64,000 nucleotides of DNA, from the NCBI GenBank assembly GCA_010093685.1, contig MU006217.1:1244067-1308066 (forward strand), read 5' to 3'. The notes beneath the pieces were generated by a model. That model saw only the letters and a program-made list of their open reading frames with translations. It made no database searches and was not told the origin of the DNA. This document shows, piece after piece, positions 10,289-21,264 of the stretch (the stretch's first letter is position 1; each line of letters starts with the position of its first letter). The translations under genes were made by a program, and so were the position numbers. This DNA is from Ophiobolus disseminans. Its lineage: Eukaryota; Ascomycota; Dothideomycetes; Pleosporales; Phaeosphaeriaceae.

Positions 10289-11446
10289 ATGGATCACCAT
10301 TTGCTCTCCATTAGCGACTACTACAGCGCCGACAATCTACAAGTCGACACCACCTCAAAGGAGGCTTTCTTCTGCGACTCTTCGTTCGACAGCAACGACT
10401 CTGGTATCTGCCTCTTGACCGAAGAAAATCTCGCCTTCGTCCAGCATCAACTTGGAGTCGGTAACTTCAACATGTCTAAGACCCCGAAACCCAGGAACAT
10501 AACCTATACGTCAAAAGCGTACGATCAGGCCCTCAAGAAGCGCGACTGTATCTTCAACCCCGACGACAAAGATCCCTCTAACCGTACCGAAATCTTGGAA
10601 GCACTCGATCAAACCCGCAGTGACTCCATGACATCCACGAGTGCCAAGCGAATCCTGAAGACGCTGAGAGGGATGACTTCTGAAACTATGGTATCCTTGA
10701 TCGCCAACGGCAAAGTCATCGACAACTTGGACGTGCAGGAGGCGACGGAAGACAGATGGGCATGCACAAACCTCGCGTGGAGGAAAAACTTACCTCTACC
10801 TGCACACCCTAACCCAGAGGAACCGCTACATTACATCGGCCCCCCAAACCCGGACACAACTATCGGCTTCAGTATGGAAGTTTTCAAAGACATCAACAAA
10901 GCCTTCAAGCATCTCGATACACAATGCTTCCCTGTTGGTGGAGATCCACGTATTATCTTCCCTGTCTTCACCATAGAAGAAATTGGACAGGCAAAAGAGG
11001 AACATGGACGCAGACAGAGCTTGCATAACGCCGCAGTCATGCTCCGAGATCTGCGGACTCTTTGGAAGGAGTCTGGAATGGCGAAGGACACTTTGCGAAC
11101 AGAGTTTGACGGTGTCGCTCACGTCATGACACTGCAATTCACCGCCACCCTCATTCAGTTATGCGGCTGTTGGACCGAGGTGTCGACGGAAGGATTTTCT
11201 ACTACTCCAAGCCTAATGCGACTCTCAACTCATCAGATGGTACCGAGGACTTCAAGAAGGTCGTCGACAAGATCAGAAAATGCTTTGGACTGGGTCATTA
11301 CACACAACAAAGGCACGATCGAGAAGCGCCTTACAGAGCTGCAAGGAATACTCCGGGAGAGGAAACTCGCACCTCTGGTGCCCGCTTACTCTGTTGTAGG
11401 CTCCACGATCGACGATGGGACCGACAACGGCGCAGTGGGAGTGTAG
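10289..11446 (+). CDS. PD-(D/E)XK nuclease-like fungal protein with a compensated frameshift
   Basis: An intronless frame of 385 residues from the ATG at 10289. The N-terminus is acidic. The central part matches the fungal PD-(D/E)XK-like family as I remember it: NPDTTIGF, CFPVGGDPRIIFPVFTIEE, then RRQSLHNAAVMLRDL. The usual family EEKG reads EEIG here, so the catalytic lysine appears to be Ile. Between about 11188 and 11280 the annotated frame turns into Ser/Thr/Arg-rich text, while the +1-phase frame reads GRIFYYSKPNATLN and DFKKVVDKIRK, which fits the family. The annotated frame becomes protein-like again at ALDWVITHNKG. This suggests a 1-nt loss near 11190 and a 1-nt gain in the AAAA run at 11277-11280. 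The gene is intact on paper, but about 30 residues are altered. Confidence 0.6.
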   Translation: MDHHLLSISDYYSADNLQVDTTSKEAFFCDSSFDSNDSGICLLTEENLAFVQHQLGVGNFNMSKTPKPRNITYTSKAYDQALKKRDCIFNPDDKDPSNRTEILEALDQTRSDSMTSTSAKRILKTLRGMTSETMVSLIANGKVIDNLDVQEATEDRWACTNLAWRKNLPLPAHPNPEEPLHYIGPPNPDTTIGFSMEVFKDINKAFKHLDTQCFPVGGDPRIIFPVFTIEEIGQAKEEHGRRQSLHNAAVMLRDLRTLWKESGMAKDTLRTEFDGVAHVMTLQFTATLIQLCGCWTEVSTEGFSTTPSLMRLSTHQMVPRTSRRSSTRSENALDWVITHNKGTIEKRLTELQGILRERKLAPLVPAYSVVGSTIDDGTDNGAVGV

Positions 11447-11754
11447 TGGGAACCTCTGAGGACGAGGATAGGAAACGTTTTGGGCTCTGAGAGTGTGCTG
11501 AGTTGGTCATTGATGTCATTGTACGGTTATGGGACGAGCGGGTGAATGGGGGTTTGGTAGCATTATGGTCTGGGCGCGGACGCGTACAACAGGCTGAGTA
11601 GTAACGATTTGTGAGATGAAAGTAGTCTGAGGATAGACAGCTCATACTGATGATGTCAATGCACTTTCTCTCACCTGACTTTCACCTCTTCCATCGCTAC
11701 TCAGACGAGATCAAAACCTTACCTTGATCTTCTTCATCCTTACTACATTTCGCC
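11447..11754. other. Gene-free spacer
   Basis: 308 bp with the promoter of the secreted-protein locus. A CT-rich stretch lies just before its ATG (11670-11750). Confidence 0.5.
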
Positions 11755-13151
11755 ATGAAGAAAGATACCATCTTCAGCCTTGTGACCATCGCACTGCTTG
11801 TTGTGCGCAAGGGCTTCGCTGAGATACGTCTAGAGCTACCTGAGCTGCTACTAAATAGTTCTCACCCAGCAAAAGAAGAGGATACGCCCGTCCCAGACTA
11901 TATCGAAGGCATATGGCCACCCGAGTTTCCAGCCGACGACAATATGTGGAAGGATTTCGTCTGCAAAGGCGACAACCTCATGAAGGCAATGCAAGCCTCG
12001 GACGCAAACGCAGGCCAGCTATTCAGTTCGGGTTTACTTTCCGCCCAGAGCGTATGGATGAGCAGTGGTATGTGAACGCAATCGCCATTGCTAGCAGCTG
12101 ATTGATGAGCAGATGCACTTGCTACTTGGGGCTGGCACCTCTACCGCGGCGACGACTCGCTAAAAGTCAATTTCCTCGAGGACGGAGACGAGCCGGGCCA
12201 TAGCCTTCGAGCAGCTCTAGCGGCGCTTGGTCTTCCCAACATGCCTAGTCGCGATGCCAGTATTGGTCTTGAGGTTGCTCGCGTGGATCACTTTGACGAT
12301 CATATGTCGAAGCCGATTGATGAGCAGACGTATGAGAATGTTGAAAGAGTAAAATATGTGTCAGTTGCTGATGTGATCTGTAATCTAGATATACTGTTGG
12401 CGAAAAGGTATACCGAGCGACAGGTGCAAGCTTAAAGATTACAATCAATACTGGGGTCGGTGGTATGTATTTACTGGGTCGACGTTTTGTAACATGATGC
12501 TAAATATCAGCGCGACAGCAATCATCCGCCTAGAACTAAAGTCACCAGAATTCGCAGGTCGCGAAGATCGAACACCGCCAATCGACAAGAGCGGTATGCC
12601 CGGCCTCCAGCGAGCTTCAGACATCATGTAGCTCTCATGGGCTGCTCGAGCCAGCAATCCCAATGATCTTCGGTACTTTCTCATGGCTAGCATCTCGAAC
12701 GAAGATACGCAAAAGACCATTCTCCGGGCCGTGAATTCTCAGCGACTAGAAGCCTGGCCCGGTCGGTACTTCAGCACGTTCTTCGCACCTGATGCAGACA
12801 TTGCAAAAGCTCTGCTAGGTACGTAAACCCCACCTCCGGCACCCTGTCATCTTCAAGCTCACACACAACACAGGAACTCCTAATGGAGGCGCATCCGGAT
12901 ACTTCCTTGCCCAGCACAAACAGCAGCTGGGAAACATGTTCATTGCCGGCGTTCGCGTGTTTCTCGGAACTACGTATCCCAACCAGCCGTCAATGGTGTT
13001 CTACGTCCAGCAGGAGCTGCCGCAGAAACCGGGAGCTGCGCGCGAGAGGACCTCGCCAGCACATGGCTTGATGGATGAATCGAGCGTTGTCCGCGTGGAG
13101 AACAATGGCACGAGTATGCTGAGGGAACACGTTTTTCGTGCAAAGCTATAG
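11755..13151 (+). pseudogene. Secreted protein gene of unknown function, interrupted by an in-frame TAG
   Basis: Five exons fit: 11755-12067, 12113-12329, 12389-12462, 12519-12818 and 12874-13151 (introns 45-59 bp). The product starts with a signal-peptide-like stretch (MKKDTIFSLVTIALLVV) and contains DNMWKDFVCKGDNLM, ALATWGWHLYRGD and ALLGTPNGGASGYFLAQHK. I recall this pattern from uncharacterised secreted fungal proteins but cannot name a function. The frame is interrupted at 12629-12631: GLQRASDIM-stop-LSWAARASNPND. The text on both sides is in one frame and looks conserved, and a Trp would fit the stop. A 57-nt intron (GTATGC...CTCGAG) could remove the stop but has a rare GAG acceptor and would delete conserved sequence. 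Exon 3 has an alternative splice model (12349 donor) that reads less well. Confidence 0.6.
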
Positions 13152-13997
13152 ATTTTCCTTGCGTGTGGTTTGTGGAACCTCGGGACAGGGGCTCTGGTGA
13201 CTGGGTTGTGGTGTAATAGGCGTTCCAAGGTTTTCTTGCATTGATGGTTGCGGTAGGTACGGTCATGACGGGGTGATTAGGCCAACGATGTGGGTGAGCG
13301 CGTTGGTAGCTTTTCGAGCAACCCGTTCATTTACCTCTATCCCAAGACTACCTACCTAGATATCCCTCCAAATGACTCTTGTGATAATGATACTCGGCGC
13401 AGCGTGCGTGCGGCTGAAAGCTACGCTTACGTACAAAAATGATGTCGATGCTTTTGCGGCTGGACGCCTTGATCGGGCGTTGGCGCCAAAAGGGGGCTCG
13501 AGTGTTTCAGCTGATCGACAAGGCCTGGAGAACTTCGAAGACGCACAACTACAACACCACTCTGGAGGTCCGCGTTATTATTCCTTTTCTTAGATTGGCT
13601 GTTTATCCCCAATAGCCACGGCCAAAGCTGTGCGTATATAGCTTGCAAAAACGTCGACGCGCGAAGCGCGCGCCTTCCCCAGCTTTTGGCCCCCATGCTC
13701 GCCTAATTCGGCCTCTCGATCGGTACGATATATAGCGCAGAGTCACTTCTGTCATACAGCCTTCGATGCAATACTAACGGCCAATCTAGATTTGACTTCC
13801 ATCATCAGAACAGGAGAATTGTCTCGAAATAATTGCATATCACGACTGAACCTTTTCCAAAGCCACGAAGGCCATCGGAGCACGATTTCGTCGAAATACA
13901 CAACACCAGCGTTGTTTCGATTGACCACACATAGTTACACTGTGTAAACCCGCTGCGTATTTTGATTTTATGACTTCAGAGAACAGAAACCTTCTCA
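13152..13997. other. Gene-free spacer
   Basis: 846 bp between the interrupted secreted-protein locus and the CorA-like gene. Frames of 73-89 codons on both strands near 13370-13700 overlap each other and have no protein character. I see nothing else. Confidence 0.55.
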
Positions 13998-15855
13998 ATG
14001 ACAGGTACGGTAACTCAGAAAGAGAAAAGCACGATGCCGTCCACGCCTAGCAGTCATTATAGTGGACCTATCAAGTCTTCGACCGTAAAGAGGGGAGCCG
14101 TATGGTCTTCGAAGATCCTACCACCACAAGAAGCAGGTGCCATTTTGCGGGACGACTACAGCCATCTTGGCGATGCATATAATCGCAATCAGGAATCTGC
14201 GAATGAGTGGGAAATAAAGAACGCGTAAGTAGTAGATCTTCCAGCTATTCATTGGTATGGTGCTCATGCTGGTTAGTGGGATCGATAACATGCCATATCT
14301 TGCGCATATCAAGTCCTTGGCTCCTACTTGGAGAACCTTGCGCTACCTTTCTGATTGGATGGAGGTCGGCACGACTCCTTTGCGCTGGACTGAAATGAAT
14401 GAGCCAGACGACCCCGGAGAACGTGCACGGCGCATAGAGAAAACCGTCGTGACATTCATTGAGTATCAGCCAGCAGCACAACCCAAATCACAAGAGATCA
14501 GATCGTCAGCCGTGCTCAGAGATACTCTGAACTCATTTTCACATGAACCCCATATGGAACCCCCAATGAGGCTTCTTATCGTCGAAGACCTGTCCCGAGA
14601 GGTCATTGAAATTCTAGGGTCAAGATTTGATATCGATCCCATGTGCTTCCGTGAACAAGTCGATGACTACGTCTGGCACAATGTTCGCGATCCATGGGCA
14701 CAGCCGCCCAGTCTCATGTCCAGTATGAAGCATCGGAACTGGTTTCGGGTGCGCAACATGCGTCTCCGATACCACGAAACAAGGAAGGATTTTGAAGCTG
14801 CGTGGCTGGAGGCGAACGGTTGGAACGTTCAGCGCCGTCCAGATAATGATGAGAACCAATGGAACTACTCGGACAAAGACGGAGCAGTTGTGTCGATCAT
14901 GCGAACTCGGACCAGCGTATGGGTTGGGAAAGACAAACAGTGTGGTAATGGTACAGTGGGCATTCTGTTCGTTGACCCGACCTCCACTCACGGGACACCC
15001 CTCTGGTATGATCGTTCCAACTGGCTGCCTCTTCCCAAAATGAATGCTACAACGCACCCAGGATCGACACAGTCAGTGTCGTGGTACAAAGACATTATCA
15101 ACGCGACCCGAGCCTTCCCCTGGTTCGAAATCGCCGACCACCACGAAATCAACCCACAAGTCCTCGTCAAACCAATCCTCTTCACCATATGCGCAGAATG
15201 GCTCATAGTCTGCGACTACGTGCGAGCGCGCCTCAGCCAGATTGAACGAGGCCTCCAAATGCCGCGAGTGTTCTATGCAAAAGGAAAAGGCCGCCCGCTC
15301 AAACGCCTCCACATGTGGCGCCGACAAATCCCCATCTTCCGTGAGATGATTACCGAAACACTCGAGCAAGCCATTCCGTCCGCAGCGCGGCTCACATCAC
15401 CGAACCCAGCGTCTTCAGTAGTGCCAAACTCGCCGTTGTCGACTATCGACAGGCGCTCTATTATAACAGACACCCGCATCATCAACTTCGACGACGTGAC
15501 GGGCTACGAAGACATCATTCCTGACTTCCGCCGCGTGCTGGAAGCCATCAACGACCTGCAGGAACGTGTGGATCGTCTCACGCCCATTGTCACGTCTGAA
15601 ATCGGCATCCAGGACTCGCGCCGGAATCTGGTTGAGGCGCATAACTCGTCGCGTCTAACGCTGCTCGCCACGATCTTCGTGCCGTTGTCTCTCATAAGTA
15701 GTATTTACAGTATGACGGAGGACATTTCGACGATGCGCACGACGGTTGGGTGGTACTTTGCGACTGCTATACCTTGCACGGCGATAGTGATGGCGGCGTT
15801 GTGGTTCATGAAGTGGAAGGCGGAGAAGAATCCGCCGAGTGAGGAGGACGATTGA
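13998..15855 (+). CDS. CorA-like membrane protein (Mg2+-transporter-like fold, unknown cargo)
   Basis: Exons 13998-14224 and 14277-15855, with a 52-bp intron (GTAAGT...GGTTAG), give 601 residues. The long N-terminal part is soluble and rich in Trp and charged residues. The C-terminus carries the CorA-type stalk (RRNLVEAHNSSRLTLLA), a first membrane helix (TIFVPLSLISSIYSM) and a second one (YFATAIPCTAIVMAALWF), then a short acidic tail. True CorA channels have a GMN motif after the first helix; here the spot reads YSMTEDI, as in many fungal CorA-like proteins, so Mg2+ transport should not be assumed. Two membrane helices near the C-terminus with the N-terminus inside is the family layout. An internal ATG at 14034 is an alternative start. 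Confidence 0.75.
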
Positions 15856-16025
15856 AGGGGGAAGTGGTGATGCGGAGATAGGGGTTTTGTGCGGGTTGGA
15901 GCGCGTAGCGTTTCCCGTTGTATAGTACTAGGTCTCAAGCTACAGACTTGACTTTTCGAAGAATTTGTATGTTGTTCGCGGAGGTACTACTGCATTGGAT
16001 GATGCGACCTCGAACATGCGATCAC

Positions 16026-17677
16026 TTAGAACGTATATCTAAAATTCGGATGCCGATGTCCTAGCCTGCTTTCGTTCTCTTGGACAAGTCGCTCATCCCG
16101 CTCACCTCGATCGCGCTTCGCATTCTCCCACTTTAGATATGCAATCTGCGCCAACGCCAGTATTACTGTAATAACAAGTGCGCCCAAACTGACTGTGTGG
16201 CCAAGAATGTACTTGGGAGAGTCGCGTTGGAGGTAGATAAAAGTACCGATAAAAGCCGAGCAATTGGCGATGGAGATGACGATGCCAACTGCAACTGCGC
16301 GAACATAGTGCGGTGCCACATTGTTGGATATCCAGCCCTACGAAGGATCAGCAAGTTACTCAAAATGGCAACAAGATACGTACCATGATCATGGGAGAGC
16401 CTTGAAAGACGCCAATCGCAACTAGAAAGGTCCCAGCGTACCGTACAGCGTTGGTCTTCGCTGCAAGCAACATGATGTAGCCGCAAATTCCGAGGATCGA
16501 GCCCATGACGATGAAGTACCCGCGGTTTTTCACTTTGTCGGAGTAGTAGGCTGTTACGAGGACAGTAACAAATGCTGCCATATTGGGCGGAACGGTGAAG
16601 AGCTGAGCGGTCGTGGAACGGTAGCCCATACCTGAGATGATTGATGGAAGAAAGAGGGTGAAACTCTAGCGAATGGTTAGTCACAAGTCGTGTGCGAGAG
16701 GGAGAAACAATTAACGTACGTAGAGGGGCACAAGTAGGAAGAACCAGATGAATGAGCAGAAGTACGTTTGTGGTGCCTTCAAAGCCATTTTCGCCCAATA
16801 CCAACTGAATGTCTCATCTTCGACTGCGGCAGCTGTAGTGGAGCCTCCAGCATCGACGCGCATACGAAGCAGCGCCCATTCCTTCTCTTCATTTGTCAGA
16901 AACCCAGCTGCAGCTGGGGTGTCTGGCATAAAGAAGAAGCATATGATGCCGAACACCACAGTCATCGCCCCTTCGACTATCCATATTGTCAGTCTCGAAA
17001 GCCTGCTGCATCACGGTTTCATATGGGCACTTACTGAAGAAAATCCAAGGCCACCTATTATACCCACCCACTTCGATCTTCGCCAACCCAGACGCCAACA
17101 ACCCTCCAAACGCTCCACTCAGCGGCGCAGCGCAGTAAAACAACCCATTTCTCAGCATCATTGCGTGCCTCCGATAGAACATCGCAAGATAAATAATCAC
17201 ACCACCCAGGATGCCACCCTCAAACAGCCCAAGCAACAGCCGACATGCTATGAGACCAGCAAAAGACGTAATAAATCCCATGCACATACAAACAAGTCCC
17301 CATGCCGTAATCAGACTCGGCAAGTAAATCCCAGCGCGGAGCTTCTTGACCAAGAGATTTGATGGCACGTCGACGAGAATGTACGGGATGTAGAAAACCA
17401 GAAGCGCAATATTGAACGACGTGCCTGTCGAAATGCCCAGATCAGCCGTTAAGCCAGCGATGCGCGCATTTCCAATGTTGCTGCGATCGATGAACGAGAA
17501 GAGCCAGATACCAAAAAGCCAGGGTAGAATGTGAGAATCGAACTTTCGGTTCACGCGTCTGTCCATCTCAGGGTTCTCAGGATGTGCATCGAGGCCTGCA
17601 TTGAGCGCTTTTTCGATTCTAGCGGAGTCGTCGAGTTCGAAGTGGTCGGTCTGAGGCTTGCCTTGTGAATCGGACAT
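16026..17677 (-). CDS. MFS permease, DAL5/TNA1 (anion:cation symporter) type
   Basis: Four exons: 17035-17677, 16720-16976, 16384-16665 and 16337-16026, with introns of 58, 54 and 46 bp, all GT-AG, give 497 residues. The start MSDSQGKPQTDHFELDD begins a cytosolic tail, followed by about 12 membrane helices. DAL5-family marks include FDSHILPWLFGIWLFSFIDR, NIGNARIAGL, YIPYILVDVPSNLL and the stretch RLLLGLFEGG. Known relatives carry allantoate, nicotinate, biotin precursors and other carboxylates with protons across the plasma membrane. The gene starts divergently from the acyl-CoA ligase over 987 bp, so the cargo may be the ligase substrate; that is inference. It is convergent with the CorA-like gene (170 bp apart). 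Confidence 0.88.
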
Positions 17678-18664
17678 GTTGTGCAACACGGTGTAGATGA
17701 AAAGGTTGCATTGTGTAAAGGTTCCCACATGGCCGGCTTATTGTATGTGTGAGGTCGCTTACATGCGCGTGTCATGATGAGGGTCTTCCCCACGAGTGGG
17801 GGAAGGCAGGATCGCCGCTGAGCATGCGGGGAAGAGCGAGGCGCTATTGACTGGGAATAGCGTTACAGTTGATGTGACATTTCCTATTTGCACCAATGAT
17901 GTGTGGCAGCTTGGGGGGATAAAGACATCGCCGACAAGGAGTGCAGTGGCGATGATGTATTTGATGAGTGCGACGAAACGAGTGGATGACATGAGGTGTT
18001 TATCCTACGCCCCAATGAGGCAAGGTCTAGATGTCTTTGAGTCTTTGACAGCATTCTGCAAATACTATGGAGCATTGGAGCATTGGAGCATTATAAGCTG
18101 CTGAAATGACATTTTAGCATGAACTCTTCACGATTAGAGGACTTGTGGGCTTTTTTTCTTTTCGTCACGCAGACGATGACTGACTGTAGGTTATTGACTG
18201 ACTGTGTTTGGCCTTCCCCTGTAACCCCAAATCCACTCGAAAACGTGATGAGAATAATAATGTTAAGGTGTTGATGGAATAAGGTGGGAGCGGAAGGTGG
18301 CGCACGAGCTATGTGGTTTGGCGTGGTAAGAAGAGTCTTTACGGACTTCCATAACATCATGCAATAAGATACTCTATGCAATGTCAGCATTAAGCTTCAT
18401 TGAGGTACAAACTTATGAGAACACTTGCCTAATTCAAGGATCAAAGCGCGTCTAAATGCCGCTTACTCGCCTACTACGAGTTCCGAGGTCATGACCGTTT
18501 TAGGCGATGACGCGGGGTCCACCTCGGAGGTGACGACCAACGTTCGGACAAAACTGCATGCAATCTCACCCAGAGAAGAAGAATACTGTGAACAGCCTCA
18601 TCACATCTGGATTTTACAAAGCACTCTCCGAGCCCTTCTAGCGGAGCGCCATTGACGAGCCACC
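17678..18664. promoter_or_regulatory. Shared divergent promoter of the MFS permease and acyl-CoA ligase
   Basis: 987 bp separate the two start codons. An overlapping short-word repeat lies at 18066-18090 (gagcattgg three times in a row). Frames of 76-102 codons here do not look like protein. Co-regulation of the two genes is likely from their arrangement but no operator was identified. Confidence 0.45.
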
Positions 18665-20589
18665 ATGACGCACCACATCCTCAAGCCGCATTGGTCGAGA
18701 TACCTGGGTCCTCACGCTCCTGATCCCCACAAATTTGTCTACAAGCCGCACCAGGAACCTGTATTCACATCACCCTTTGGACCTTTCCCGCCTTCACCAG
18801 AAGATCTTAACATCCATGAGCTATGCTTTCCGCCAAACAATCCACTACCAGAAGACTACCCACTATTAGTGAATGCGGTCACAGAAGAAGTGATTACGTT
18901 GCATCAATTCTACGCGCGCGTTTGTGCGATGGCACGCGTCTTGCGGCATGATGGACCAAATCCCCTGAGATTAGGGAAGAGCCCTGTCAACGACAAGGAA
19001 GATGGCGAAATTCTAGGCCTCTTTTCGCGGAATCACCTGCACTATCCCGCAGTTGCGCACGCATGTTTTCGATCAGAGCTCGTCTTTGGTGGAATTAGTC
19101 CTGCGAGTACGCCTTATGAGCTGTGGTGGGTTTTGAGGAAGATGCAGATCACGAGCATCATGTGTCACGAGACGCTGTTGCCGGTGCTGCAAGAAGCGTT
19201 CAAACTAGGCTCTGGAGAAGGCGATAAGCTGCCGTTGAAATTAGTTCTCCACCCCAAGAAGGTCATCGTGCTCAGCGACAATCCACAGTTGGACAATGTG
19301 TTGGGACATCGCACCATCGAATCACTTGTTCGTGAAGGCACGAAACTAACCGAGCGACCGCGAAAGCTGCTCGGTGGTAATCGCATGGCCTATCTATTCC
19401 AGAGCTCAGGAACTTCGGGACTACCAAAAGCGATGATCATTACACACAAGAACGGCTATCATTCCGGTATCCAAACACTCATCACTGCAGTCCAAGCAGG
19501 GCGATATGCAGGTGTCGAGCCGCTCTCTCCACCGACTCGAACGCTGGGGGTAATTCCAATGTACCACTCATACGGTATGATTGTCTGGATCTTACGCGTC
19601 AACCTCGTACAAAACACAAACATTATGTTGCCGAAATGGGACATTGAGCTCGCATTGAAGGCTGTTCAGAAGTACAAAATCACACACCTCCCACTCGTTC
19701 CGCCACTAGTCCGACAGCTCGCGCAGAGCGACTTGACCTCGAAGTACGATCTGAGTTCCGTGATTGGAGCAGTCAGTGGCGCAGCGTACCTACCACCAGA
19801 CGTCGCACACCAACTGGCAAAGAAGCTTCCACAAGGCGCCGCGATGCCCATTCCCAGCGGCTACGGTCTCAGCGAGGCAGCTAGTATCGCCAGTCCGGCA
19901 GCGCCAGGGATCTTTGGTCTGGAACCAGCGCTGCCAGGAACGATTGGATACTTACTGCCTGGCATGGATGGTCGCGTCGTCGATCCCGACACGCTGAAAG
20001 ACGTACCCAAGGGCCAGAAAGGAGAACTGTGGGCTCGCGGTGCAGTAGTGACACCAGGGTACTTCAAGGATCCTCAAGCAACGGCCGACATATTCTCGGA
20101 ACCGGCCTGGTTGCGCACAGGCGACTTGGTCATGCGCGACGAGCAAGACCGAATACACTACCTCGACCGCCTGAAGGAAATGATTAAAGTCAAAGGGCTG
20201 CAAGTTGCTGCCACAGAGGTCGAAGACACGCTGCTAGATCATCCAGAGGGACTTGTGCGGGATGCGTGCGTGGCTGGCGTTGACAACGGAAGAGGTGATG
20301 GGTCGTTGTTTGTTAGGGGGTGGGTTGTATTGACTGCCAAAGGACAAGCGGAGAGTGAGGTGAATATGGCCAAGAAATTGGATGAGTGGGTGAAGACGAG
20401 ACTGAGCAGGCATAAGTGGCTGACAGGAGGTATTGAAGTCGTTGATTTGGTACGTATACCCGATTGCCTTAGCTGGCTTCATACTGACGTGTACAGATCC
20501 CGAGAACGCCGTCGGGTAAGATGTTGAGGAGAGAGATGCGTGATCGATACCATGCGCGAATGAAGACGGAAGGAAAAGCTAAGCTGTAG
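18665..20589 (+). CDS. AMP-forming acyl-CoA ligase, 4-coumarate-CoA ligase-like, with PTS1-type C-terminus
   Basis: Exons 18665-20449 and 20497-20589 with a 47-bp intron (GTACGT...TACAG) give 625 residues. Motifs of the adenylate-forming family are clear: the phosphate loop YLFQSSGTSGLPKAM at about 243, the adenine-binding SGYGLSEAAS, the hinge YLDRLKEMIKVKG, and the C-terminal IPRTPSGKM with catalytic Lys at about 603, supplied by the small last exon. The enzyme would join a carboxylic acid to CoA via an acyl-AMP. The protein ends in AKL, a canonical peroxisome import signal. Without splicing, the reading would end in ...RRRVRC and lose both the Lys and the signal. An N-terminal extension of about 60 residues precedes the domain. 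The substrate is unknown; aromatic or medium-chain acids are typical. Confidence 0.9.
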
Positions 20590-20838
20590 GACTCTCGTCT
20601 ACCTGGTCTAACGGGACATGGTGACATAGGCCCGTTGAAATGTATGGCAATACAACGTAAGAAAAACCATCATGGGGTTCCGAGGCGGTCATAGAAGCAG
20701 GGTAGACTATAACTATCAAGGTGCTCCTACTACTGCTTCGCAGAGACACATAACATTGTCAGGGCATTATTAATACTTATGCGTCCTACATATCACGTCA
20801 TACAACCTCCAATGACACCCTATCCCTGACTTCCATCC

Positions 20839-21264
20839 TCAATTTCCCCTCCCTCCACCCCCACCCGCCTTCGCACAGGTTTTTCCCTGCACACACGCAG
20901 GCACCTTTAAATCCCCGCTCTCACAGCAAATCTGATCCTTGCCACACGCACTCGCGACCCACTCGCCCCACTGATTGCACCACCGGAACTTGTCGAAGTT
21001 GAAGTGGCAGTTTGCTGTGCCCGGGAGACATGATGGATCAATGTCCCATGGCTCAACGATCGATGTGGAGGCTGGTGGGCTGGAAGCGGTGGAAATGGAG
21101 ACAGTGAACGTTGGCGCGGTGGAGTATGAAGGAGCGAAGGTGCAGGCCGACTTGATAGTGGAATATGTTGCCACGTGTGTGCTTGAGGGCAACGTGGACA
21201 TCATAGGATAAGGAATTGTAATGTCGAGCAATACGCTGCTGGAGGCTATGTTTGAGAAGCGCAT
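20839..21264 (-). CDS. Small Cys-rich protein, C-terminal CBM19-like pattern, function unknown
   Basis: A 141-residue frame with nine Cys. The N-terminal 70 residues are Ser/Thr/Pro-rich. The C-terminal part shows SCLPGTANCHF, KFRWCNQWGEWV, ACGKDQICC and ACVQGKTC. This spacing recalls family 19 chitin-binding modules (C..G..C...F..C..G.WV...C..G..C), as judged from memory only. A poly-Gly tail follows. The start (MRFSNIASSSVLL) looks like the beginning of a signal peptide but has no proper hydrophobic core, so a missed 5' exon or a mutated start region is possible. Its stop lies 250 bp from that of the convergent ligase gene. A secreted wall-binding or effector-like role is a guess. Confidence 0.5.
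   Translation of the reverse strand: MRFSNIASSSVLLDITIPYPMMSTLPSSTHVATYSTIKSACTFAPSYSTAPTFTVSISTASSPPASTSIVEPWDIDPSCLPGTANCHFNFDKFRWCNQWGEWVASACGKDQICCESGDLKVPACVQGKTCAKAGGGGGRGN

Noticed and set aside
12349..12388. Alternative 40-bp intron in the secreted-protein gene (ending ...IYCWRKGIPSD)
   Set aside because: Too short for these genes; the 59-bp intron from 12330 gives a more protein-like sequence and joins properly to the next exon.
3168..20589. A secondary-metabolite gene cluster
   Set aside because: An oxidoreductase, a dioxygenase, a permease and a ligase occur, but there is no polyketide synthase, peptide synthetase, terpene synthase or cluster regulator, and unrelated housekeeping genes lie between them.
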